A stretch of 64,000 nucleotides of DNA from Talpa occidentalis (Eukaryota; Chordata; Mammalia; Eulipotyphla; Talpidae). The position numbers and the translations under genes were made by a program. Positions within the stretch are counted from its first letter, which is position 1; each line of letters begins with the position of its first letter. The DNA is taken from contig NW_023604295.1 in the NCBI RefSeq assembly GCF_014898055.3, positions 73,062,301-73,126,300 of the forward strand, in the 5' to 3' direction. This document shows, piece by piece, positions 46,364-57,429 of the stretch. The notes beneath the pieces are model-generated. The model saw nothing but the letters and a program-made list of their open reading frames with translations. It had not been told where the DNA came from and ran no database searches.

Positions 46364-47316
46364 TTCATCTTACTTTACTCATTTATCCTTGAGCATTTAG
46401 GTTTTTCCCCATAATTTGACTATTGTAAATTATGCTTCAATGAACATATCTGTAATGCAACTATCCCTCTGACTTAGTGGTTTTGCACTAGGTATCTACT
46501 ATCTACCTGAATTAGATACTTCAGGTAGTAGTGGAATTGCTGGATCATTTGGCATATCTATTTTTAATATTTTGAGAAACCTCTTCCATAGCAATGGCAG
46601 CAATTTACATTTCCACCAACAGTGTAGGTGCCTTCTTTTATTTCTATATCCTCGCCAACACTTGATTCTGATCTTTTTGATGTGGGTCATTATCACAGGT
46701 ATGGTGAAAAATGATGATGAGCCTTTATTCATGTGCTTGTTGGCCTTCTGTATGTCTTCTTTGGGAAAATAGCTGTTCATATTTTCTGCCCATTTTTAGA
46801 ACAGTTACTTGTTTTTTTTTTTCCCCTCTGTTGAGTTGTATGAGTTTTTTTTTTTTTTTGTATTTCTAGCATATTACTCCTTGTCAGATGTACAGTAGGC
46901 AAATATCTTTTCCTATTCCACAGGTGTCTTTTATTTATTAATGGTTTGATCCTGTTTCTTTTTTTGCTTTTGTTTCCTTTGTCTTTGTAGTAGAGTCCCC
47001 CACCCAAAACACCCCTGAAGCCAATGTCATGGAGTCTTTTGCATGTTTTCTTCAAAGTATTTTATGGTGTTCATTCTTACATCCAGCCCTTTCTATTTTA
47101 ACTAATTTACCCATTTGAGCTAATTTTTGTGTATGGTGTTAGCTAATTGTCTGTGGCTGTTTTCCCAACACAATTTGATGAAAGTCTTTACTTTTTTCCA
47201 ATGTATATTATTGGTTCCTTTGTCTTAAAATACCTGTCCATCTAAGTGTGAGTTTATTTCCCAACCCTCAGTTCTATTCCATTGATTTGTGTGTGTATTT
47301 TAACACCAAATTATTT
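45905..47316 (-). mobile_element. LINE-1, 1.4 kb 5'-truncated fossil
   Basis: Minus strand. 3' UTR at about 45905-46130, then ORF2 C-terminal DNA (reverse of 'ccatccatgctgttacaaatgg', 'gttgtattccactat'). Further upstream ORF2 blocks follow: reverse of 'catttccaccaacagtgtaggtgcc', 'tcctcgccaacacttg', 'cttgtcagatgtacagtaggcaaatatctttt', 'attctattccattgatttgtgtg'. Frames at 46499-46780 and 46777-47055 (minus) are decayed ORF2 pieces with stops between them. A TA/TG microsatellite has expanded inside it at 46277-46361. Confidence 0.85.
46277..46361. repeat. (TA)n-(TG)n-(TA)n microsatellite inside L1
   Basis: TA repeats flank a central CACATATGTGTG...TATATGTGTG core, giving 85 bp of nearly complete alternating pyrimidine-purine DNA with strong self-complementarity. 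Confidence 0.9.
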
Positions 47317-48371
47317 TTTCAGATGACTCATTTTAACCCCTCAATTGCTTTTTGTTTCCATTGACTAACTTTTCAATATCTTTGTAGTTTCTCTGCAATT
47401 TTAAGTAGTTCATTTTGATCTAAGTTAAACCAGTACAATGATCACTTTATATTAATAAAATTCTTCAACTGTTATATCTTAAGAAATGAGTTTTGTATGT
47501 TACAATGAAATGCTCTGTATTTGGCTTCAGAAGTTAATTCAATAGAGTAATGGTAAGTTCCTTAAACTGTTTACTTAAGGGCTTAGTAAAGCTATTAAAC
47601 CTGTGGGCCAGGTGATACCACAAAACTGAGTCAAAGGCTGAACATTAAAGTTATTTTAATAACATAGACCCACAACCTAGTTTAAAGGAAATGAAGAAGA
47701 TTAAGGCCCTCAATTCAAAAGGTAGTTATGCTGTGTGTCTGAGCACTTTTTGCATGAGGGGAAGTAGAACAAAAGGACCCCAGAGAGCAGATGTTATACT
47801 GTGGTTTTCCTCTCTGTTATCCATTCAACCAAAAATGGCGTGTGCACTGGTAAAAACATATTTGGGTGCTATTATTAATATGTGAGCCCTAAAAGTCTAC
47901 CTAAAAGTTGTTGTTTTTTTTTTTTTTCTGGACAATTCAAAAGTTAGTACTTACTTATGAGAGTACTTATTAAAGAATCCAGAGATATTCCATTTGTTGG
48001 CCTAATCTTTTGCCCAGCAAGCTATATTGAAAAACTAAGCATATTTCTGGGGATAGATAGATGAAATGAATCCACAGAAATAAAATAAAGAAGGCATTGT
48101 CATTGCTGTGTATTATGATAGGTACTATAATGGGGCATGTCTGGGAAAGTAAAGGGTAAATGCCTAACAAATTCTACAATGGCCAGGAAGATTTTGCAGG
48201 GAGAACAGTTTACAAGGCAAAGAACAAACACAGCATAAAGGTGTTTGCTAGTTTAGCTTTTATTAAAGAAGAGAGAACATTTAATGAACCACAGGAGTTC
48301 AGAATTGTATGCATATGAGATAGGCAGGGAGCTGATATAATGTAACAGTAAAATTACAAAAATAACTAAGC
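47317..48371. other. Unassigned DNA
   Basis: No gene or repeat recognised. Oligo-T near 47912-47928. Confidence 0.5.
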
Positions 48372-48575
48372 ATACTGAGTCTTTACTAAATGTTTACTAC
48401 TCTGATAGCTTTCATTGAATCCTCACCAGAGTGTTTTCACATTGATGCTGTTTTATAGGGGTTACATAGATGAGAAACTCAGACATTAGAGAGTAACAGT
48501 TTTTCAAGGACTCATGCCTCTCCAGCACCAGAACTGGAATTGGAGTTCAAACTTAGGCTGTGTGGTTTTGCTCTA
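48372..48575 (-). mobile_element. MIR fossil
   Basis: 'ctttcattgaatcctcaccagagtgtttt', 'ttttataggggttacatagatgagaaactcagacattagagagtaac', and 'agaactggaattggagttcaaacttaggctgtg' match the reverse of MIR in the expected order. Confidence 0.75.
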
Positions 48576-49454
48576 CTTGTGGTTGTGGAGGTGGTAAAAT
48601 CAACGAGGGAAAAAAAAATTAAAAACAAAAAAAACACTGAGCTTAAGATTTTATACTCTACCCTGTGAGTTTAGGAAACAATTGAAGTCAGATAGCCAAC
48701 TGAATATGGGATATGAGAAACAGACTTTGAGGATGACTTCAAGTTCCTGTCATCAAAGACAGAGTTGAAATGGCAACTTATTAAGAGATTGAATACAGTG
48801 GGGTATTAGGAGAAAATGTTAAATTTGGCACAGGTTAATTCCCAACAAGTACCTGCAATGTATAATCATTGGCAGTTTGACACTGAGTAAAATATAAGAC
48901 TTCTTTCTCTGTGCACACTCTATGTGTCTGCGAAATGGGGATGATGTTGTTACCAAAGTTAAATGAATTAGTTGTTTTAAAGTGCTAATAATAGCTTATC
49001 ATAGTATCTCTTATTTGTGTTAGTTTAAAAAATAAATTACAGATATAAACTTTAAATGGACTTGAAACTAATCAGAAGTGAATACTAAGCAGTCTGTTCT
49101 CTAGTCTGTTCTCTAAGTAGTCTGTTCTCAATACAAGTTTCTAACTTGTATTGAATATAGTTTGCTAACCTTTATTAGTGTAGCAAATACTACTTTTGGT
49201 TTCCTTTATTAATCTACTGTAATAATATCTTTAAATATTCTAATATTTTTCAATATGTGTAGTTATGTTTGCCAGTTTAAACATATAATAAATATCACCC
49301 ATTTAGGCAGATCAGAGGAAAACTGGATCAAATTACATATATTTTTAAGTAATTCAGTTCTTTAAATTAAAGTGTATGTTTTAACGCCAACTATATTAAC
49401 CAAGAATTTAATATATTGTTGCATTTCATGCAAGACCTTTACTCAATCAAATAT
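48576..49454. other. Unassigned DNA with a local repeat/hairpin cluster
   Basis: No gene. Contains the triplicated 11-mer and 12-bp hairpin at 49091-49154. Confidence 0.5.
49091..49154. repeat. Triplicated 11-mer followed by 12-bp perfect hairpin
   Basis: AGTCTGTTCTC occurs at 49091-49101, 49103-49113 and 49119-49129. The third copy runs into a perfect inverted repeat, 49128-49139 with 49143-49154, around a 3-base loop. Confidence 0.9.
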
Positions 49455-49600
49455 CCATTTACTGAAGAAATACTTATTTAGTGTCTGCTACATAGCTTTC
49501 ACTTAGCTTAGCCCTGTGTATAATAGATTAATAAGATATGTCTTAGATTAATAAGATATGTCCTCCCAACAAAACAGTTCAGAATCTAGTGTGAGGGTTA
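49455..49600 (-). mobile_element. L2 3' end fossil with 20-bp duplication
   Basis: 'atccatttactgaagaaatacttatttagtgtctgctacatagc' and 'aacagttcagaatctagtg' follow the reverse of an L2 3' end. A tandem 20-bp duplication occupies 49524-49543 and 49544-49563 (one mismatch). Confidence 0.6.
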
Positions 49601-49807
49601 GGGTAGCCAGAGTACTGGATAGAGGCAGGCAGATCACATGACTTGTCATGACATATAAATCCTCTATCACTGGTTCCCAAAACAGTAGCGCACATGAGTA
49701 AAATATTATGTGCACATAAGGTTTTAAAACTCTCAGTAAACATCAGCAAATTATAAAAAATTATTTTGAAACCCTTGCCTATCATAATAGCTCCAGTAAT
49801 TTTATTT

Positions 49808-50133
49808 TTTTTTTTTTTTTTTTTATTTTTTATAGAGGCATGCTTTATTTATTTGTTTGCTGGTTTGTTTGTTTGTTTTGTTTATACATGCACTGGGTAC
49901 AGTCAGAAGCGCGGGAGGGCGAGAGAATTCACCAGAGCCAGAGCGGGGAGCAGAGCAGGCAGAAGGACCGAAGTACACTGCTGAGGGGAGCAGCGGGCGG
50001 CAGGAGAGGTCTGCGCGCCATGTGGGACCCTCCTCTGGTGGCCGGGGAGCAGCCGGGGATCGAACCGGCGCCGCAGAGGCCGCGCGCAGCTTCGCAACCC
50101 AGCGCTCAACCGCTGCGCCACCGGGGAGGCCCC
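49808..50133 (-). mobile_element. tRNA-derived SINE, subfamily A, best preserved, extended tail
   Basis: Minus strand, head at 50133. A box TGGCGCAGCGG and B box GGTTCGATCCC are intact, and almost all CpGs of the subfamily A body are kept. A perfect 15-bp target duplication ccagtaattttattt lies at 49793-49807 and 50134-50148. The tail is unusual: after 'tgcatgtataaac' it has AAAC/AAAT repeats, then a non-SINE 'gcatgcctctat' stretch before the final poly(A), and no clean TCTTT terminator. Several frames across it (up to 107 codons) are SINE frames, long only because the copy is intact. Confidence 0.97.
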
Positions 50134-50497
50134 CCAGTAATTTTATTTGATCATCATATATAGGTCTGAAATTCTTATTTGTGGAATAAATAGACTTTGT
50201 TATTATAGTAAATACATAGCCAAAGGCATGACTTTAATCCACAAGAATAAATGCCATCTTTAAAACCACAAAGTTGTAAATATACCAGAATGAAAAGTTA
50301 TGAAATTTTCCTCAGGATTCAGACTTCAGAGAGTTACCCACATCTAAAAGTTTTCTTGAACTGGAGCAATTTTATCAGCCAGAGAAGAGAGAGATGGACA
50401 GCCCAACAATTCATCACCTCTTAAAACACTTATCACCTCCCCGTGCTCCCCACCATAAATGAGGACTTTGAGGTTTGAGACTCAGTTGGTCACCAGG

Positions 50498-50547
50498 CTT
50501 ATCTAAGATAAAGGAAACATTCATCCCAGGTCAGATGATCAAGGTCA
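50498..50547. promoter_or_regulatory. Motif cluster: paired GATA sites and nuclear-receptor half-sites
   Basis: TTATCT (50499-50504) and AGATAA (50506-50511) form a head-to-head GATA pair with one base between. AGGTCA occurs at 50528-50533 and 50542-50547, the second extended to TCAAGGTCA (50539-50547), an ERR/NR5A-type site. Motif matches only. Confidence 0.3.
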
Positions 50548-51029
50548 GTGCTTTTCTGCCATAGAACTGTGCCCTTTCATGCAATGACCTTGTCTAACAA
50601 ATGGAATTTTCAAGATTTATCTTTAATTGCTCGATATGGCCTTGAAAGCATGTGGTCTCCTGACTCTTAAGATTCTCTGAACCTCAAGGTTCCATCCTCA
50701 GGCAGGCACACATTTTTTCTTTCTGAGGTATCTTTTTGAAAGTCATGTGTCTAGCTGTGAAAGCATTCCTTCTCCTTGTTACCACTGTCCCTTCAGCATG
50801 AACAGATACTGTATCTGAAATTCCCATCCTGCCTTTCCCTTTGATATCCAGCCTTAGATCCTTGATTGCCTGCTATGTATTTTCACTTGAATGTTGAATC
50901 ACTGATGCAGAGGTAACATACCAAAATTCAAACCCTTCAGCTTTTGTTTTCCCAAAGCTAGTCCCTCTGTAGCCTCCCTTAATTTCCACCCTCAGTGGGG
51001 AATATAAATCTCTAATAGTTCTCTTTTAT

Positions 51030-51052
51030 CCCCCCACCCACCCCCACCCCCC
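51030..51052 (-). other. G-quadruplex motif (minus strand)
   Basis: Plus-strand C runs of 6, 3, 5 and 6 are separated by single A bases. The minus strand therefore has four G runs with one-base loops, a very stable quadruplex pattern, and the plus strand is an i-motif candidate. Confidence 0.85.
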
Positions 51053-53243
51053 ATTTTCCTTGCTCTTTCCTTGCATGAGTGGGTTATCAATCTTTCGTTT
51101 TTCAGTTCATCTTAAGCATCTGCCCATAGTCATTATGTCTCTGAATGTCACTTATGCCAGGAGTAAGATAAGATAGGACAAAAACTAAGCACTGTGACAG
51201 AAACAAAAATTAAGAAGTACATTGGTTTCAACAAGGTAGAAGCATATATATATTCCATGAGAACCTATATGATTTCCATTATTCTCAAGAGTGTTGCACT
51301 TGGCTGAGTGGTACTGACTTGAGCTGACTCATGTTGGGGGAAGAAAGGAAAAGAGAATGAAAGATTCAAGTAAGAGGCATGGTGGTTGTATGCTTGAATT
51401 CTAATCACATTCTTTGGGCAAAAACAGTCACCTGACCCATCCAGATGTAAGGGAGTTTGGGGTGTCTCCTGCTGAAAGGCTGATGGCACAGGGAGAACAG
51501 TTATGGTAGACGGGGAAAATGACTCTGAAGATAGAGTTTACCGTCTTTCCTGCTGGTAATTCACTATTGCCCAAATAGACCACAAAACTTGTTTCCCTCA
51601 TGTATTGTTAGAATTCAAACTCAAACCCAATTCCACTTATCTTCTAGCTATCGTTATTCTTGACAGCTCATTTTTCGAACATTTACTTTACCATTCATTT
51701 TGCATTTATTTTATACTGTCATATTTAGCATATGTAAAGCTCTTTAGAAATGATTCTCATTGTTATTTATATACAATGCATTCCCAAACAAATTTTTTAA
51801 GTTTCTGGAAATAGGTATCATATTTTATACTTCTTTGCATAGGCAGGCCTATTAATGTATTATCCAAAATTAGCAGTAGAGTTATGCGCAAGAATTTTCT
51901 TTTGATTATAAGACTGCAGAATCAATATATGGGCAGTCTTATAATATCCATGAGAAGTGAATAAATACATATTTGAGTGAATAAATATATGAATGATTAG
52001 ATCAATATGAACTTGATCCAAATTCTTTGACAAGTATTCATAAATTGAGATTTAAATGAACCAATATTACAGATATATTGTTTTTGAGGCAGTTGTAGAA
52101 AGAACAGAAAGTATTTTTTCTATGTAAAATGCACAATAGCCATCATTCCCAACATATTTTCTTTTCCTGTGAATCTGGTGGCATCTGTAATCCTTACCTT
52201 ATAGCAAAAGTAAGCGAAAGTGTCCTATTTTCATGAGATGAGGAAAAGGAAAGACATTCTAACCATTCCTTTTAAAGTCAAAATTTCCTGTGAACCTACA
52301 TATAACTTGACTAGCATTGTAAGTAAGCAAGAAATGTAGTGATGATAAAGATAAAATAACAATTACAGATCAATAAAGATCAAAGTAGAAACCAAACATA
52401 GCTTTAAAAATATTTCTAAATTTTAGTATCGCAGATTGAAACAATTGAAGAAAGACTCCACCATTTGATTAGAGAAACATTTGTTTATAATATATATTTC
52501 CATATTAGTGGCTTCAACTAATTGATATACAAAGAAGGAATGAATTGATAGGTTATTTCCTTCTTTTTGTTTCAATATGTAAATAATGATCATACGAATA
52601 CACCTAATCACAGAATCAGCTCTACAGATGAATTCACTGGTAGATAAAATGTTTCCTTACACCTGGTTTTCATTTTGATTTTTAGAATTTTTCCCCTAGG
52701 TAGCAGGGTACAAGAATTGATGACTTGTTACTATAAGTGCAGAACTCACATAGCTTAGAGAAAAGTGAAATTGTGTTGGACAAAATTTAGTTGAGCTCCA
52801 TTCTATCAATGCCCTTTTTCTGCTGTGGAACAAAGGAAGGAGTTCCCTTTAAATATAAATTCCTGAGTCTTTTACAATTTCTGTTCATACTCTCCTTGGC
52901 ATTTTCCTTAAGAGGCAGTCAATTTCTTTCTATAGATGGATTTCATTATTCAGACTTCACGATCAGTAGAATACTTTATAAATTATGCAGAATGTGATAA
53001 TTAGTAGCAAGCAAGAATATAAATAAAACTGCATAACCAATAAAAGGCCATAAAACCTGGCAAGTAAAATTAGTTACTGTGTGTTAAAGTAGGAAATATA
53101 AGAAGAAAAAAATCATCTCAAATGTCCTCTCTGTACTGGAGAGAAATTGCCACATTACACATAGCTCTGGAAATGCATGTGCATATAGTCTATTAGAAAT
53201 AAAATAAAATTGTACCTAATGCAGTGATTTAGAATGATCTAAG

Positions 53244-53287
53244 AACAAAAGAGCCATGTTGCCATGAAGGTAAATGGCTCTTTTGTT
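53244..53287. repeat. 14-bp perfect inverted repeat, hairpin-forming
   Basis: AACAAAAGAGCCAT (53244-53257) pairs perfectly with ATGGCTCTTTTGTT (53274-53287). The 16-base loop can add five more pairs (TTGCC with GGTAA, one G-U) after a one-base bulge, leaving a 5-base loop. No flanking duplication seen. Confidence 0.85.
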
Positions 53288-54924
53288 AAAATAAAGCTGA
53301 TAACAACCTTCCTCCTCCACACTAAACTAGGGTCCAGTTTTTCAATTGTCCTTCAGTTTCCACAGTTAGCTTTTGCAGTTTTAAGTTTTGAAAATGACAT
53401 TAAGAATCTCTGTGATTTTCATTTGTGAGAAAAATAACACATGCATGCACACATTCACAAAAACTGTTTTGCTTATTTCATGCAAATCTCTAATTAGCAA
53501 AATGACCATATCTTCAATACAGAAAGATAATCCCAGTGTGTATAACAAGATTCATTAATTGAGCAGAAAAAATTTACTTCACCTACCCAACAGAATTTGA
53601 CTGCAATCAAGGGGAAGAATTGCATATGAAGTCTGTCCATCTAGGGAGGAAAAGATTTTTAGACTCATTGATTTCACTGAATCCCCTATAGATACAGTTG
53701 GGAAATTGTAATAAATGTTAAAGGAAGGGCTGGTATTCATTTGAATAAAATATTCAAACATACTCTATAAAATCCACTGCATCTTAGAATCAGAATGTAT
53801 AAAGTGTGCCAATTACATCAAAATTGCCAAAAAACTGGGAAATATGACTATCTTTCAAGTAATTGTGATGTTTCTTAATAAAAAATATTTTGATGTCCCC
53901 AACCATAAACTAGCTTCCAAGAATTTAAAAAGCAACTGCAGTTAAAACTGGATTCGACTATGGAAACAAACTGAAACTTGTACACAAAAAATCTTTTGGG
54001 TACTTTCTATTGTATAAATTTTTGCACTCATTTTTTCTTTATCATTATAGTTTGCTTATATTCCAATGTCAAGGGAGTCCAAATGCCTAATATAAATGCA
54101 AATTTCTTATTCAGGTTTTAATAGAAAATCCAGGGAATGTAAACTTCAGTTCTAGGTGGCCTGAACAGGTAGAGGCATATTGAACTAAATATAGCATGAT
54201 GACATTGTGAATGTCTCATTCTACTTGTACTTAAGATCTGATATGACCCTGAGATGCTTGAGGAAAGATCTGATTTGAGAGGACCAACCATCCTTCAGTT
54301 GACATAACATATTTGACTAATGTGTAAGGGACAAACATTCTACTTAATCAAATTAATAGGAATTAAGTTAATAGGTGAGTCATTTGGAATTAACATACGA
54401 AGGCTACTTTGATTCTGTAGATTTCTTAGACTCATTACCCATCTTGGTGAGGTAACTGATCAAGGACTTGACAGTCTCAGTTTGGCAAGAGTGGCTTCTA
54501 GACACCATCTTTGACCTATTTTCCTTTGCATTGTTCCAGGTTTGAGTCATAGATATTTATGAAATGTGATTTTTACTTTTCATTATAATTTATTCATTGA
54601 TTTGTGCATTAATTAATTCCACTTATAGCCTAGCTAGAAAGGAGATATATGCATGTTTAGAGCATGCTGGGGCTAAGATCCTTTTCTTATATGTCTAGAG
54701 TTCTCTGCACATTTCTACTATAGTACCCAATATGATGCTCTCTTCATTTTTTGTTGTTATTTATCTGTGACTCCTCCCATATTTTAGGTAAATTAGCCAG
54801 TTTGGTTTCCCCAATGCATACTTATTGCTTAGAAATCTCACAAATGTATAACAAAAACAGCATCGTGCTGAATATATGTATCAGAGGAAACCTGCAATAA
54901 AACACTAAGTAAAACTTCCTGGGA

Positions 54925-55125
54925 ACATTGAAGAAGGGACCATCAGTTATGCCTGGCAGGGAGGGGAGGGAAATGAGAAAGGCTTTACAAAGACAGGTGG
55001 CATTTAATATGTTTGGATGATGGGATGCAGGTGAAATGGATGAAAAAGAATAAATTAGAAGGATAGATGCTTGAAATACATATTGCATTCTGAGAAAGTT
55101 AAATAAATCTAGTGAGGTGCTGAGG
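54925..55125 (-). mobile_element. Possible L2 fossil
   Basis: 'ggaaatgagaaaggctttacaaagacaggtggcatttaatatgtttggatgatgggatgcagg' resembles the reverse of the L2 region 'ggaaggcttctcagaggaggtggcatttgagctgggtcttgaaggatgg'. The 131-codon minus frame here is probably fortuitous. Confidence 0.4.
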
Positions 55126-56654
55126 ACTTCTGGACTTCTGTAACATATAGGATTGAAAAGACATTTCCTCACAATTGATGTGTGAGGAATAAGGAGTGGG
55201 AGAAGTTCAAATTGCATCTATTAAAATATTCCAGACACATTGTTCAGTGGCTGTCTTATATTGACAAGTTTAACATGTATGTCTGGTTTCGCTTTGGTCG
55301 ATTCTGGCTTAGTTCCACACCAGCAAAACTGTATTTCCAAGCCCTTGGTTATTGAAGAATACTTTGAATCTAATTTCAGATGCCGATTTACCAGGATTTA
55401 AGCCCCCTAAGAACATCGAGATATTCTGTTGTTATCTCACATGGCGTGTTTAGTACCCTTTCTTTAATCAAAATCTTAGTTCGGGTCTTCATTGTATTCT
55501 GCCAGAGTTTCCAACCCTATTTGGTTCCTCCATTTGCTTCTACTTTCTGGCCACAGTTACTGAATTACAGCACAGTTACAACATAGTCTCTATATTCCAA
55601 GGAATAAGACTTTAATAAATGCAAAATTATGGAAAAGAAACACTCAGAGCCATTAAAACCTAATTAGATTAAGACAGATTTCTATATAGATAAATATTAA
55701 TATAGGTTGATTATTTATCCAATTAATATTTAATGGTGTATAGGCCTTTGGAAAGGGATATGCTAAATATCTTGTATCTTGTGTCAGTTAGGAAACTGAA
55801 TCCAAATATTTTAAACTCATAAATATGCAGTTATGAACCCTGTATACAGTGACACAATACACCTAAATATGATACTTCAAGATATGCATGCTTTAAACTA
55901 CATTGTTATTTATACTAAAATAGTATATATTATATACTAATTTATCATAAAACCTCAAATTCAAAATGAAAATTCATATCCAAATCCTAGGCTGAAATCT
56001 ACTTAAAATAGCTTTTCTTCTCATACATACCATTCATCCTTGTGGTCATTCCCAATTGTTGTTTTCTCGTTTTACTTCTCTTGGGCAGACATTTTTAAAC
56101 ATACTTCTACGTATCATAAACTATCTCTCATCTGCGTCTTATAAAGAAAAAAAAACATAATGTTCCAGAACTTTCTGCTTACTCCTCATACATTTTCATT
56201 TTACATAAATTCACTTTTTCAAAAAAAGAGATTTACAGCCTGTTGATGGGGCTTTCCCAGAGTAGATTCAATGATTAAGATGAGAGGAGAGATAAAAAGC
56301 TTTTAAGCTCAATGAAAACTACTCAGGGGACATTATTTGGGATTCACAGATCTCCCAAAGGTCTCTGAATTCAGGGTATTTGTGCACTTAAACAAAGTTC
56401 CTTTGTGTTTCCTTTAAAGAAATAAAGTTTTCAATGTGATTATACAAATCTCATAAACCTGAGTGTTTCTTTACATTTGCTGTTTTGAGGACTAACTGAA
56501 GCATATTTTTTTACACATGTAAAGTATTCTGGATAATAGGAGATTGGTGTTCAATATAAAATACATAATTCTGTCCTTGATATAAAAAACCTGTTTACTG
56601 AATGTGCTCTTTAGATACTTAGATTTTTATTTCATAAACAGAGTGTATTATCAT
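55126..56654. other. Unassigned DNA
   Basis: No gene. 55280-55500 keeps six CpGs in otherwise AT-rich DNA and has no repeat features I recognise. Confidence 0.5.
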
Positions 56655-56945
56655 CATGGGTTGGACAAACTACTACCAACTTTGTAACTTAAAGCAAAGA
56701 AAATTACTTTCTGACAGTTCTGCATGCCTGAATTCCAAAATCAAGGTGTCAGCAGTCACCTTGGCTTCTGGTAGTTGCCATCAATCCTTAGACTTCATTG
56801 ACTTGGGGCTGCATTACCTCAGTCTTCCCCTTCTTCACGTGGACTTCTTTTTATACCTCTTCTGTGTCTACCTCAAATCTGCTTTTCTTGTAGGATATCA
56901 GTCATTGGATTTATGATCCACTTCAAATGTTTGTCAATTTATGAC
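56655..56945 (-). mobile_element. MaLR/MLT1-like LTR fossil
   Basis: 'tgacagttctgcatgcctgaattccaaaatcaaggtgtcagcag' and 'gatatcagtcattggatttatgatccacttcaaatg' are the reverse of MLT1-type blocks. The 86-codon frame in it is not a gene. Confidence 0.65.
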
Positions 56946-56949
56946 TTAA

Positions 56950-57180
56950 ATATTTCCCAGCACCTTTCCCTAATCTTATTAATTCCTAATTTTCCTTTAG
57001 ATCTCATTTTAAAATGTAATTTTTTCAGAGATCCTCTCTAACCCCTAGAAAAAATTAGTTGACTCATCACCATATGCTTTACACAGGCCATTGAACCCTA
57101 ATCATTATAATTACTTGTTTATTGATGTCTTCTCCAGAGAGGCTGTAAACTTGGAGATTGCTCTCAGATTAATATACCCT
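56950..57180 (+). mobile_element. L2 LINE fossil, upstream part
   Basis: 'cctttagatctcattttaaaatgtaattttttcagagatcctctctaacccc', 'cattataattacttgtttattgatgtcttctcc' and 'gaggctgtaaacttggag' match successive L2 blocks. It probably continues at 57920 after a later-inserted interval. Confidence 0.65.
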
Positions 57181-57429
57181 GTCTGACGTTTTCTACCAGT
57201 TAATTTTCCTAGTCCATATTTTCTAATAACTTTCCTTGATAAATTATATACCCACTCTTTAAGATTCTTCCCAAATTCCCTCTAAACTATTCTTTTTCTC
57301 TTTTCTAAACATATTTCTCATTTTTCCCAATATGAATCCCCCATTGTTGCACAAAATGGATCTCTAAGTTGGCCCATTTTTGTGCACTGAGACTCTTTTG
57401 CCTCACCAATTTTTCTTTAAGTATGTTTT
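57181..57429. other. Unassigned DNA inside the split L2
   Basis: No repeat recognised. Confidence 0.4.

Larger units (their letters stand above)
50149..54924. other. About 4.8 kb without genes or recognised transposons
   Basis: No gene, no SINE, no L1 recognised. Holds a GATA/nuclear-receptor motif cluster (50498-50547), a C-rich quadruplex motif (51030-51052) and a hairpin (53244-53287). Small frames are unremarkable. Confidence 0.5.

Noticed and set aside
49660..49750. MER5-like DNA transposon end (tcactggttcccaaaacag)
   Set aside because: Only one short end matched and no second inverted terminal repeat was found.
49808..50163. Three overlapping frames of about 70-107 codons in GC-rich DNA
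   Set aside because: All lie in the intact SINE; other copies show the same peptides.
54822..55217. 131-codon minus-strand frame with hydrophobic stretches
   Set aside because: It overlaps a probable L2 fossil and shows no conserved motif. Hydrophobic content follows from T-rich DNA.
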